Shown: positions 35,659 through 44,080 of the stretch, piece after piece
How the letters are laid out: every line of letters begins with the position of its first letter
How positions within the stretch are numbered: the stretch's first letter is position 1
NCBI GenBank assembly: GCA_024742705.1
Contig: JANSXZ010000002.1
Span: 186,001 to 250,000, forward strand
DNA length: 64,000 nucleotides
From: Paracoccaceae bacterium
Lineage (GTDB): Bacteria; Pseudomonadota; Alphaproteobacteria; Rhodobacterales; Rhodobacteraceae
Direction: 5' to 3'
Notes under the pieces: model-generated
Databases searched by the model: none
What the model was told of the DNA's origin: nothing
What the model saw: the letters and a program-made list of their open reading frames with translations, nothing else
Made by a program: the position numbers and the translations under genes

Positions 35659-36891
35659 TCAATCCTGTCGCATATGGGGCAGCGCAAAAGCCGCAGCAAG
35701 TTCGGTGTGCGCGGACCAGCGGAATTGGTCCACCACCTGCACCCACGACAGGCCATACCCCGCCCCCAGCAATATGCGGGCATCGCGCGCGAAGGTCACC
35801 GGGTTGCACGAGACATAGGCGATGCGCAGCACGCCCGCGCCTGCGATTTCAGCGATCTGGGCTTCGGCTCCGGCGCGGGGCGGGTCCAGAACCACCGCAT
35901 CGGCACGCAGTTCGTCGGCCATCAGCGGCCGTCGAAAGAGATCGCGCGTCTGTGTCGTGACCTTTTTCAGCCCGGTCGCCTGCCGCCATCCCCGGTCAAG
36001 CGCGGCGATCATGGCCGCATCGCCCTCGACGGCCAGAACTTCGGCGTCGCGCGCCATCGGCAGGCTGAAAGTGCCGCAACCGGCAAACAGGTCGATCACC
36101 CGCCCGACCGGGCCCGTCGCCTCGCGGATGGCCTGCAACAGGGCGGCTTCACCGTGGCGCGTGGCCTGCAAGAACGCACCCGGAGGCGGCACAACGCGCG
36201 CCGCGCCAAAGATCTGCGCGGGCGGGGCGCGCAGGGCAACCACCTCGTCGTCCCAGGCCAGGCGGGCCATCCCGTGCCGTTCGGCCATCGGCCCCAGCGC
36301 CGCGCGCATGGCATCGTCAAGCGGCTTGCCGCCGCGCACCGCGATGTCGGGGCCTTCGGGCGATTCTGTCACCGTCACGGAAAGCGGCTGCTTGCGGCTG
36401 GCCCCCGCTTCGGCCAGCGCCCGTACCGCCGGCACTGCCGCCATCAGCGCGGGCGACAGCACATGGCAATCCTCGATTTCGGTAATGGCATCGCTGGCGC
36501 GGCCATAGAACCCCACCAGGGCGCCCTTCTTGGTGCGCCGCGCCGCCAGCACCGCGCGCCGGCGCGACCGGCCCGGCGAAGTCAACGGCGCGCGCAGGTC
36601 TGTCTCGATGCCCTGGGCGGCAAGCGCGTGGCGCACCATGTCAACTTTCCAGCCGGCGACGAAATCGTCCGCCGCATGCTGCAACTGGCATCCGCCACAG
36701 CTTCTGTAATGCCGGCATGGCGCGCTCACCCTGGCCGGCGACGGGGTTTCGATCCGAACATCGGTCAGACGTGTGCCGTCGACGTGCCCCGACACGGTTT
36801 CGCCCGGCAGACAGCGCGGAACATAGATCGGGCCGTCGGCAATGCCGTCGGCCTGATGACTGAGCCGGGTAATGAGATGAGAAGAAGCCAT
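35659..36891 (-). CDS. rRNA uracil-C5 methyltransferase (RumA/RlmD-like)
   Basis: The 410-aa class I enzyme methylates uracil C5 in rRNA (RlmD/RlmC) or tRNA (TrmA). An iron-sulfur site is formed by C59, C65 and C68 (CRHYRSCGGC) with C141 (EDCHVL). The SAM fold shows VIDLFAGCGTFSLPMA, the VVLDPPRAG motif, and the catalytic Cys362 in SCNPVTFARD, with Glu397 near the end as base. Which uridine it modifies cannot be fixed without comparison. It is followed by the sodium channel gene on the same strand. Confidence 0.9.
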   Translation of the reverse strand: MASSHLITRLSHQADGIADGPIYVPRCLPGETVSGHVDGTRLTDVRIETPSPARVSAPCRHYRSCGGCQLQHAADDFVAGWKVDMVRHALAAQGIETDLRAPLTSPGRSRRRAVLAARRTKKGALVGFYGRASDAITEIEDCHVLSPALMAAVPAVRALAEAGASRKQPLSVTVTESPEGPDIAVRGGKPLDDAMRAALGPMAERHGMARLAWDDEVVALRAPPAQIFGAARVVPPPGAFLQATRHGEAALLQAIREATGPVGRVIDLFAGCGTFSLPMARDAEVLAVEGDAAMIAALDRGWRQATGLKKVTTQTRDLFRRPLMADELRADAVVLDPPRAGAEAQIAEIAGAGVLRIAYVSCNPVTFARDARILLGAGYGLSWVQVVDQFRWSAHTELAAAFALPHMRQD

Positions 36892-36932
36892 GACCGCAGC
36901 GTCTAGCCTGTCCGGCGCGGCGGCAAAAGGGG

Positions 36933-38768
36933 CTATTCCGCCGCTTCGGTCCGGATGAACCCGCCCGACTGGCGGTTCCAGTATTGCGCATACAGGCCGC
37001 CCTTGGCCAACAGCGCCGAATGGCCGCCCACTTCGACGATGCGGCCCCGGTCCATCACCACGATGCGATCCATTTCCGACAGCGTCGACAGGCGGTGCGC
37101 GATGGCCAGAACGGTCTTGCCCTCCATCACCCGGTCAAGCGCGCTCTGGATCGCGGCCTCGACCTCGCTGTCCAGTGCGCTGGTCGCCTCGTCCAGCACA
37201 AGGATCGGCGCATCCTTCAGGATCGCCCGCGCCAGCGCGATGCGTTGGCGTTGCCCGCCCGACAGTTTGACACCGCGTTCACCCAGATGCGCAGCATAGC
37301 CGCGCCGGCCCTTGTGATCCTCGAGTTCTTCGATGAAATCATGCGCCTCGGCCTTGCGGGCGGCGGCGATCACCTCGGCCTCGGTGGCATCGGGGCGGCC
37401 ATAAAGGATATTGTCGCGCGCCGACCGGTTGAACATCGCCGTTTCCTGGGTGACCATGCCGATGTTGCGGCGCAGGCTCTCCTGAGTGATATCCGCGATG
37501 TTCTGCCCATCGATGCGGATTTCGCCGGCTTCGCCCTGGTAGAGCCGCAGCAACAGCGAAACCAGTGTCGATTTCCCCGCACCCGACGCCCCGACGATGC
37601 CCAGCTTTTCACCCGGCGCGACCGTCAGGTCGATCGCCTCGATCCCGCCCGACTGACGGCCATAAGCAAAGCTGATGCCATCGAACGAGATTTCGCCATC
37701 CGGCACGTGCAGCGCGCCCGCCTCGGGCGGATCGTCCAGCCGGGTGCGCGGCGTCAGGGTGCGCATCCCGTCCTCGATCTCGCCGACGTTGGAATAGATC
37801 GCCATCAACGTGAAGCTGACCCAGCCGGTCATCTGCGCGATGCGTATCGAAACCGCGCCCGCGGCCACGATATCGCCTTCGGTCGCCATGCCGCCCTGCC
37901 ACAGCCACAGCGTGCCGCCGATCAAGAGCACCGGAAGAACCCCGGCCAGAGTCATCAGGCAAAACCGGAAGCCCGCCGCCAGATACCCGAATTCAAGCGC
38001 GCGTTGCCGGAATGTGCCCATGGCGCCCAGCGCGGCACGGTCTTCGTGATCGGCATGGGCAAACAGCTTGACGGTCTTGATGTTGGTGATCGTGTCGACA
38101 ACCTGGCCCGAAACCATCGCTCGCGCCCCGGCACGCCCGGCGCTGCGCTGGCGGATGCGCGGCAGAAACCATTTGATCATGCCGAAATAGGCGATCAGCC
38201 ACAGAAAGAACACCGCCGCCATGCGGCCATCGATCGTGATCAACAGCAGGACCGACCCCAGAAGCGATGCCAGCGCAAAGGCAACCACGTTGATCACTTC
38301 GGCGGCCACATCGGTGACCGCGCGCGCCGCCTGCATCTGCTTTTGTGCGATGCGCCCGGCGAAATCGTCATCGAAAAACCCGATCGCCTGCCCCAGCGTC
38401 CAGCGGTGCAAACGTGACAACACCAGGGGGTTCACGTTGGGCTGCACGATGATCGCGTTGGCCGATGCCGACAGGCCAAACAGCAAGGGCCGCGCAATCA
38501 GGAAAAACGCGACCGCGGCAACGATCATCCCCAGGTTTTCGGTGTAGAAACCGTCGGGGCCGGTGCTGACCGCGCTGTCGATCACCAACCCCAGGATCAG
38601 AGCGGTGCCCGCCTCCATGGCGCCGGCCAGCGCCGACAGGATCGCCGCCAGCCACAGCGCCGGCCACGCCCCCGACAGGCACCATTTCATGAACGGCCCC
38701 AGCTGTTGCGGCGGCGGCCCCTCGGCGGGGCGGAACGGATCGATCATGTCTTCTGCTGCGGTCTTCAT
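36933..38768 (-). CDS. ABC exporter half-transporter, second of a tandem pair
   Basis: A 611-aa protein with an N-terminal six-helix export domain (about 30-320) and a C-terminal ATPase. The ATPase has Walker A GASGAGKST, signature LSGGQRQRI and Walker B ILVLDEATSALD, all canonical, so it is not a degenerate partner. Its start overlaps the stop of the upstream half-transporter by 4 nt (ATGA), so the two are produced together and probably form a heterodimer. Cargo (lipid, drug or peptide) cannot be told. Confidence 0.92.
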   Translation of the reverse strand: MKTAAEDMIDPFRPAEGPPPQQLGPFMKWCLSGAWPALWLAAILSALAGAMEAGTALILGLVIDSAVSTGPDGFYTENLGMIVAAVAFFLIARPLLFGLSASANAIIVQPNVNPLVLSRLHRWTLGQAIGFFDDDFAGRIAQKQMQAARAVTDVAAEVINVVAFALASLLGSVLLLITIDGRMAAVFFLWLIAYFGMIKWFLPRIRQRSAGRAGARAMVSGQVVDTITNIKTVKLFAHADHEDRAALGAMGTFRQRALEFGYLAAGFRFCLMTLAGVLPVLLIGGTLWLWQGGMATEGDIVAAGAVSIRIAQMTGWVSFTLMAIYSNVGEIEDGMRTLTPRTRLDDPPEAGALHVPDGEISFDGISFAYGRQSGGIEAIDLTVAPGEKLGIVGASGAGKSTLVSLLLRLYQGEAGEIRIDGQNIADITQESLRRNIGMVTQETAMFNRSARDNILYGRPDATEAEVIAAARKAEAHDFIEELEDHKGRRGYAAHLGERGVKLSGGQRQRIALARAILKDAPILVLDEATSALDSEVEAAIQSALDRVMEGKTVLAIAHRLSTLSEMDRIVVMDRGRIVEVGGHSALLAKGGLYAQYWNRQSGGFIRTEAAE

Positions 38769-40603
38769 TCGGCGGCCTCGGGATTCAGGAACCCGCCGGA
38801 TTGACGCGCCCAGAACGAAGCATATAGCCCACCCTGCGCCAAAAGCGCGGAATGCGAACCGTCTTCGACGATACGCCCCTGATCCATGACCAGAATCCGA
38901 TCCATCTGGGCAATCGTGCTGAGCCGGTGCGCGATGGCGATGACGGTCTTGCCCTCCATCATTCCATAGAGCGTGCCCTGAATCGCCGCTTCCACCTCGC
39001 TGTCCAGCGCGCTCGTCGCTTCGTCGAGCACCAGGATCGGCGCGTCCTTCAGGATCACCCGCGCCAGCGTGATCCGCTGTCTCTGCCCGCCTGACAACTT
39101 GACACCGCGTTCGCCAACCTGCGCGTCATAGCCGGCGCGGCCTTCGGGATCTGTCAGATCGAGGATGAAATCATGCGCCTCGGCCTGCCGCGCGGCGGCG
39201 ATCACCTCGGCCTCGGTGGCGTTGGGGCGGCCATAAAGGATGTTGTCGCGCACCGAACGGTGCAACAGCGCGCTGTCTTGCTGAACCATGCCGATGTGGC
39301 CCCGCAGGCTGTCCTGCTGCACCTTCGCGATGTCCTGACCATCGATCAGGATACGGCCGCTTTCGGCGTCATAGAACCGCAACAGCAGCTTGACCAGCGT
39401 GGATTTGCCGGCACCCGACCGCCCGATCAGGCCGATCTTCTGGCCCGGCTCGACCACAAGATCGATATGATCGAGGCCGCCGCCGGCCCGGCCATAGTGA
39501 TGCGTCAGCGCCTTCAGTTCGATCCGGCCCTCGGTCAGACGCAGCGGCGTGGCGTCCGGCGCATCCAACAGGTCGATCGGCTGGGCAATGGTGCGCATAC
39601 CTTCGGCAACCACGCCAAGCTGCCGGAAGAACGTGGTCAGCGCCCACATGATCCATCCAGTCATCCCGTTCAGCCGCAGCACCAGGGCTGTGGCCGCCGC
39701 CACGCCACCCACGGATGTCACGCCCTGCATCCACAACCATATCGCCCAGCCCACCAGCGCCACCATCAACAGCCCGTTCAGCGCGGTCAGCAGGATGTCC
39801 ATCGTCGTGAATATCCGCATTTCGGCAATGAAGGTGCGGCGGGTTTCGTCTATGGCTTCCTTGGCGTAGGACAGTTCGCGGTCGTGATGGGCGAACATCT
39901 TTACCGAATGGATGTTGGTATAGCTGTCGACGACGCGGCCCGTCACCGTCGACCGCGCGTCCGAAGCCGCCTCGGATGCGGGGCCCACGCGCGTCACCGT
40001 CCAGCGGATCAGCAACGCATAGAACACCAGCCAACCGGCCAGCGGCACCAGAAGGATCGGATCCGACACCGACAACAGGATCGCAGCGCCGACGATATAG
40101 GCAACCGAATACGAGATCGCGTCAAAGACCTGAAACATCACCTCGCCGGCGGCGGGCGGGGTCTGCATGATGCGGTTGGCGATGCGCCCGGCGAAATCGT
40201 TCTCGAACCAGCCGACCGACTGGCGCAGCACATGCCGGTGCGCACGCCAGCGGATCAACGTGCCGAAATTGGGCATGATTGCGTTGTTCAGGAACAACAC
40301 GTTCAGCCCTTGCACCAGGGGCCGCAGGAACACGACGAAAAGCGCCAGAATGATCAGTTCGGTGCCGTGCCGCGCCCAGACCTCGGCCGGGGTGCCCGAC
40401 AAAAGATCGACGACCCGCCCCATGTAGTAGATCATCAGGATCTCGATGGCGGCGACGCAGATCGAAAGCGCGAAGGTGATCGCCAGAACCGGGCGGAAGG
40501 GTTCGGCATAGGCCCGAAGAAACGGCCACAGACGGGTGGGCGGACGGTCTTCCTGCGGATAATCCACATAGGGATCGACGAGGTTTTCAAAAAATCTGAA
40601 CAT
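38765..40603 (-). CDS. ABC exporter half-transporter, first of a tandem pair
   Basis: A 612-aa ABC exporter with an N-terminal membrane domain (about 40-330) and ATPase with Walker A GRSGAGKST, LSGGQRQRI and ILVLDEATSALD. The start MFRFFENLVD at 40603 is chosen because the upstream extension lies in a region with its own regulatory look. It is closely similar in layout to the following gene, which suggests duplication. Upstream, within 210 nt, lie a putative promoter, a 10-codon leader ORF and a hairpin, described separately; these may regulate the pair. Confidence 0.92.
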   Translation of the reverse strand: MFRFFENLVDPYVDYPQEDRPPTRLWPFLRAYAEPFRPVLAITFALSICVAAIEILMIYYMGRVVDLLSGTPAEVWARHGTELIILALFVVFLRPLVQGLNVLFLNNAIMPNFGTLIRWRAHRHVLRQSVGWFENDFAGRIANRIMQTPPAAGEVMFQVFDAISYSVAYIVGAAILLSVSDPILLVPLAGWLVFYALLIRWTVTRVGPASEAASDARSTVTGRVVDSYTNIHSVKMFAHHDRELSYAKEAIDETRRTFIAEMRIFTTMDILLTALNGLLMVALVGWAIWLWMQGVTSVGGVAAATALVLRLNGMTGWIMWALTTFFRQLGVVAEGMRTIAQPIDLLDAPDATPLRLTEGRIELKALTHHYGRAGGGLDHIDLVVEPGQKIGLIGRSGAGKSTLVKLLLRFYDAESGRILIDGQDIAKVQQDSLRGHIGMVQQDSALLHRSVRDNILYGRPNATEAEVIAAARQAEAHDFILDLTDPEGRAGYDAQVGERGVKLSGGQRQRITLARVILKDAPILVLDEATSALDSEVEAAIQGTLYGMMEGKTVIAIAHRLSTIAQMDRILVMDQGRIVEDGSHSALLAQGGLYASFWARQSGGFLNPEAAE

Positions 40604-40666
40604 GTCGGATACGCCTTGAAAAGCGATGTATGTACGCAAATGCACTTAGGGCGATTGCAATGAAAT

Positions 40667-40684
40667 CACCCGAAAATACGGGTG
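40667..40684. other. Hairpin in the leader of the ABC exporter operon
   Basis: CACCCG (40667-40672) and CGGGTG (40679-40684) form a perfect 6-bp stem with loop AAAATA. In the minus-strand transcript it begins 3 nt after the stop of a 10-codon ORF and lies about 64 nt before the exporter start. No T-run follows. Confidence 0.5.
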
Positions 40685-40686
40685 TG

Positions 40687-40719
40687 TCAGCCGTGGCTGT
40701 ACCAAATCCCGTAATACAT
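40687..40719 (-). CDS. Possible 10-residue leader peptide of the ABC exporter operon
   Basis: ATG at 40717-40719 is preceded by GGAGGG (40727-40732), 7 nt away, a nearly ideal ribosome site. The ORF encodes MYYGIWYSHG and ends TGA at 40687. Four of ten residues are aromatic. The stop lies 3 nt before a hairpin, and the exporter gene begins 84 nt after the ORF. This is the arrangement of a ribosome-mediated attenuator, as known for some drug-exporter operons. It is supported only by layout; the peptide is not recognised. Confidence 0.35.
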   Translation of the reverse strand: MYYGIWYSHG

Positions 40720-40749
40720 TGCGCATCCCTCCGATCAGTGGATGATCGG

Positions 40750-40778
40750 GAAATAGCCCACGACACCCGGTTTGTCAC
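40750..40778 (-). promoter_or_regulatory. Possible promoter of the leader ORF and ABC exporter operon
   Basis: On the minus strand, GTGACA (40773-40778) and TATTTC (40750-40755) are spaced by 17 nt. The -35 element differs from TTGACA at one base; the -10 element matches TATAAT at only the first three positions, so it is weak. It would start transcription about 11 nt before the leader ribosome site. Confidence 0.35.
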
Positions 40779-40813
40779 CCCCCTTTCCCGGATTGAAGGC
40801 CGGCTGCCACAGG

Positions 40814-41968
40814 TCAGTCGGGGGCATTCAGAAGATCGCCGCGCGACAGGACAAACCCCGAGGCGATCCAGAGCGACCGCAAATGCTCCAGCCGGGCGCC
40901 CAGGGCGGGGCCCTGCCAACGCGGCATCAGATCCGGGGCCGAAACCGGAAACACCTTCCCGGCGGCCTCGGATGCCTGCGCCAAAGCCGCCGGATCGGGC
41001 GGCTGTTCCAGCAGCGCGGCGCGCAGGGCCAGAACGTCATGCGCCGTCTGCGCCCCGTGCCGGAATCCCAGTTCGGGCGCCGGCTGCGTGGATTGCACCA
41101 GCCTGCGCAGCAATTCCAGATGCCGGACCTGCGCACGCGCAAGGCGCAGGCCAGCACCCGCGTCGCCCAGCGCCGCGAGCCGGCGCAGGGGATCGGGATT
41201 CATGCCGTAACGGGCTTCGATGTCGATCAACGGCGCCAATGCCCTGTCGTCGACGCCGGGCAGCACCTGCATCAACACGCCGGTCTGGCGCATCGCCGCG
41301 ACCGCAGGTGCGGGATCGGGCGCCGCCAGAAGGCGCAGCAGTTCGGCCCCGACCCTTTCGCGCGACAGCTGGTCGAGGCCGTCAAGCTGACCGGCGATGG
41401 CGGCGAGGGCCTCGGCGTCCATCCCCGCGGCAGCGTTGCCGTACCAGGCATGAAAGCGGAAGAACCGCAGGCTGCGCAGGTAATCCTCGCGGATGCGGGC
41501 GTTGGCGTCGCCGATGAACCGGACGCGGCGCGCGGCCAGATCGGCCAGCCCGCCCAGAGGATCGAGCACATCGCCGTCGGGCGTGGCATAAAGCGCGTTC
41601 ATGGTAAAATCGCGCCGCGCCGCATCTTCGGCCATATCGCGCGAAAACGCCACCACGGCATGGCGCCCATCGGTGCGCACATCACGGCGGAAGGTTGTCA
41701 CCTCGTGTGGCACACCATCCGATACCACGGTCACGGTGCCATGGTCGGCACCGGTGGCGACAGGGCGCAGACCGGCATCTGCCGCGATGCGCATGACGGT
41801 GTCGGGTGTGGCATCGGTGGCGATGTCTATGTCGCGCACAGGCGCTCCGATCAGGGCGTTGCGCACGCACCCGCCGACAAACAGCGCCCGCGCGCCCGAT
41901 CCGGTCAGCGCGGTGCAGACGGCCTGCGTCGCCGGACGGTCAAGCCAGTCACCGCCGACCCGTGTCAT
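40814..41968 (-). CDS. cca: CCA tRNA nucleotidyltransferase
   Basis: The 384-aa class II polymerase adds or repairs the 3' CCA of tRNA. Conserved motifs are GGCVRNALIG at 32-41 (usually VRDALLG), the metal-binding DID at 46-48, RRDFTMNALY, and DPLGGLADL...RFIGD, with EDYLRSLRFFRFHAWYG in the helical part. The alphaproteobacterial length fits. It overlaps the following (upstream in genome, same operon) CoA diphosphatase by 4 nt (ATGA). Its stop lies about 35 nt before the ABC exporter promoter region. Confidence 0.95.
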   Translation of the reverse strand: MTRVGGDWLDRPATQAVCTALTGSGARALFVGGCVRNALIGAPVRDIDIATDATPDTVMRIAADAGLRPVATGADHGTVTVVSDGVPHEVTTFRRDVRTDGRHAVVAFSRDMAEDAARRDFTMNALYATPDGDVLDPLGGLADLAARRVRFIGDANARIREDYLRSLRFFRFHAWYGNAAAGMDAEALAAIAGQLDGLDQLSRERVGAELLRLLAAPDPAPAVAAMRQTGVLMQVLPGVDDRALAPLIDIEARYGMNPDPLRRLAALGDAGAGLRLARAQVRHLELLRRLVQSTQPAPELGFRHGAQTAHDVLALRAALLEQPPDPAALAQASEAAGKVFPVSAPDLMPRWQGPALGARLEHLRSLWIASGFVLSRGDLLNAPD

Positions 41969-42564
41969 TGCGCCATGCGAAGCGCCAGCGCCCGCAGCAT
42001 CCGCGCCGTCGCGCCCCAGACATAATAGGGCCCGAACGGCACCGCATAGTAGTACCGCATGCGGCCCTTCCAGCGACGGCCCTGAACCGTGTAATTGTCG
42101 AGGCCCAGGACATGCGACAGGGGCACCTGGAACACCTCTTCGACTTCGCCGGCTTCCGCCACCACGTCAAAACGCGCAGCGATCAGGCCGATCACCGGCG
42201 TCACCCGGAACCCGGTGACCGTTTCGTGTTCGGGCATCGTTCCGAGAACCCGGGCCGCGCCGTGCGGCAGCCCGATTTCCTCATGCGCCTCGCGCAGCGC
42301 CGCCGCGATCACATCCGCATCGCCGGGATCCTGTTTGCCGCCCGGAAAGGCGATCTGGCCGGGGTGATGCTTCAGCGCCGAAGACCGTTTTGTCAGGATC
42401 ACCTGCGGTTCAGAGCCATAAAGCGTCACGCCCACCAGCACGCCGGCGGGCCGCAGCTTGCGACCTGCCGGCAGCACCGTTTCGGGATTCAGATCGAAGT
42501 CCGACGAAGCGTCGCCCGGCCGCGCCAGCGCGTCGGCCAGCCGGGTTGCCACATCGTCAATCAT
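41965..42564 (-). CDS. CoA diphosphatase (Nudix family)
   Basis: A 199-aa Nudix hydrolase of the CoA-pyrophosphatase type. The family-specific LTKRSSALKHHPGQIAFPGGK precedes the Nudix box GGKQDPGDADVIAAALREAHEEIG, followed by FRVTPVIGLIA. It would cleave CoA or acyl-CoA to phosphopantetheine and 3',5'-ADP. The start MIDDVATRLADAL at 42564 is used; it overlaps the hslO end by 8 nt. It is in the hslO-CoA diphosphatase-cca operon. Confidence 0.92.
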   Translation of the reverse strand: MIDDVATRLADALARPGDASSDFDLNPETVLPAGRKLRPAGVLVGVTLYGSEPQVILTKRSSALKHHPGQIAFPGGKQDPGDADVIAAALREAHEEIGLPHGAARVLGTMPEHETVTGFRVTPVIGLIAARFDVVAEAGEVEEVFQVPLSHVLGLDNYTVQGRRWKGRMRYYYAVPFGPYYVWGATARMLRALALRMAQ

Positions 42565-43546
42565 CCTGTGCGCTGTCGGTGGCTTCGAACCCCAGCGTCG
42601 CAGGATCCAGATCATAATGCGCGCCGCAGAACTGGCAATCGGCGGTGACACGCCCGTCTTCCGTGGTCATGTGGGCGATATCACGCGCCGAATAGATCGA
42701 CATGCTCTGACGCACGCGCTCTTCCGAGCAGGTACAGCCAAAGCGCACCGGCTGGGCATCGAACACACGCGGGCGCTCTTCGTGAAACAGGCGCACCAGC
42801 AGATCCGTGGGCGGCAGCGACGGGCCGATCAGTTCCAGATCCTCGACCGTGTCCAGAAGCAGGTTCACCCGGCCCCAGTTCTCGGCTTCGTCGCCATCGA
42901 CCAGATCGTCGGCGCCCAGCAGATCGCCGCTGCCTTCACCCTGCGCCACGAAGGGCGAGGCCTTGGGCATATGCTGCAACATGATGCCACCCGCGCGCCA
43001 GTGTTCCTCGATGCCCGGCGCCGACGACCGCCCGAAACTGAGCGAAAACCGCGTCGGAAGCTGTTCGGACTGGGCAAAATACGATTCGGCGCAGGCGCGC
43101 AGCGATCCGCCGGTCAGCGGGGTGATGCCCTGGTAAGGCGTGGTCCCTTCGCCTTGATCGATCAGGATCGCAAAGTAACCCTCACCAATTTGGTCGAAGG
43201 GCGCGCCATCGGTCAGGCGATCGGCATCATAGCTGGCATAGGCGCGGATCCGCGCCGGTTCGCCTTCGACGCCGGGCGCGTAGTAATCGGTTGCGATCAT
43301 CCGCACCGCGCCTTTCGATTGCACCTGCAGGGACAGCTTCCAGCGCAGTTTCACAGTCTGGCCGATCAGTGCTGTCAACAGCGCCATTTCGGCGACCAAC
43401 GCCTCGACCTGATCGGGGTAGCTGTGCTGTTTCAGGATACCGCCCAGCGCTCCGTCGAGGCGCGCAACACGCCCGCGTATGTCAGATGCGTCGAGCTGAA
43501 ACGGCAGGACCGTGTCGTCCCACGCGATTTTCGATCCGAGGTTCAT
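42557..43546 (-). CDS. hslO: Redox-regulated chaperone Hsp33
   Basis: A 329-aa holdase active under oxidative stress. The four zinc-binding cysteines are C271 and C273 (CTC) and C304 and C307 (CQFC), in the CxC-(x)-CxxC pattern of Hsp33; oxidation releases zinc and activates the protein. The start MNLGSKIAWDD is supported by AAGGA 6 nt upstream. It heads an operon with CoA diphosphatase and cca and is divergent from a Nudix gene across 78 nt, where a TATATAG element may serve as the -10 region. Confidence 0.95.
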   Translation of the reverse strand: MNLGSKIAWDDTVLPFQLDASDIRGRVARLDGALGGILKQHSYPDQVEALVAEMALLTALIGQTVKLRWKLSLQVQSKGAVRMIATDYYAPGVEGEPARIRAYASYDADRLTDGAPFDQIGEGYFAILIDQGEGTTPYQGITPLTGGSLRACAESYFAQSEQLPTRFSLSFGRSSAPGIEEHWRAGGIMLQHMPKASPFVAQGEGSGDLLGADDLVDGDEAENWGRVNLLLDTVEDLELIGPSLPPTDLLVRLFHEERPRVFDAQPVRFGCTCSEERVRQSMSIYSARDIAHMTTEDGRVTADCQFCGAHYDLDPATLGFEATDSAQDD

Positions 43547-43624
43547 GGGGTTTCCTTCGCTGCCGAAGATTGGCATATCGCGCCTATATAGGGACTTCAA
43601 CCAAAGCGAAAAGGCAATGCAGCT

Positions 43625-44080
43625 ATGATCAGGCGTTTTGGCTCGGCTCCGCTGGGCGACCGGCGCTACCGGATGCGGCCCGGCGCCTATGCGATCCTGC
43701 CGCGAGACGGCGCGCTGTTGTTGACCCGGCAAATGGTGCCCGAAGTCGAAGTGCAGTTGCCCGGCGGCGGAATCGACACCGGAGAATCCCCGGTCAGTGC
43801 GCTGCACCGCGAGGTGTTCGAGGAAACCGGGTGGCTGATCGGCACGCCGCGCCGTCTGGGCGCTTTCCGCCGGTTCGTCTACATGCCCGAGTACGATCTC
43901 TGGGCGGAGAAGATCTGCACCATCTACATGGCCCGTCCGGTCGTGCGGCGCGGCCCGCCATCCGAGGCGGATCACGAGGTGGCCTGGATGTCGCCGGCCT
44001 CTGCCTTGCGCGCGCTGGGCAATCCCGGCGATCGTTGGTTCACCGCGCAGGCGCTTCGCGCCTCGCTCAGAAGCCGTTGA
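43625..44080 (+). CDS. Nudix hydrolase of unknown substrate
   Basis: A 151-aa Nudix protein with the box GGGIDTGESPVSALHREVFEETG intact, preceded by EVEVQLPGG. It resembles general NTP or dinucleotide pyrophosphatases but lacks a signature for a known substrate. It is divergent from hslO and overlaps the end of the response regulator/phosphatase gene by 14 nt (convergent). Confidence 0.85.
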   Translation: MIRRFGSAPLGDRRYRMRPGAYAILPRDGALLLTRQMVPEVEVQLPGGGIDTGESPVSALHREVFEETGWLIGTPRRLGAFRRFVYMPEYDLWAEKICTIYMARPVVRRGPPSEADHEVAWMSPASALRALGNPGDRWFTAQALRASLRSR

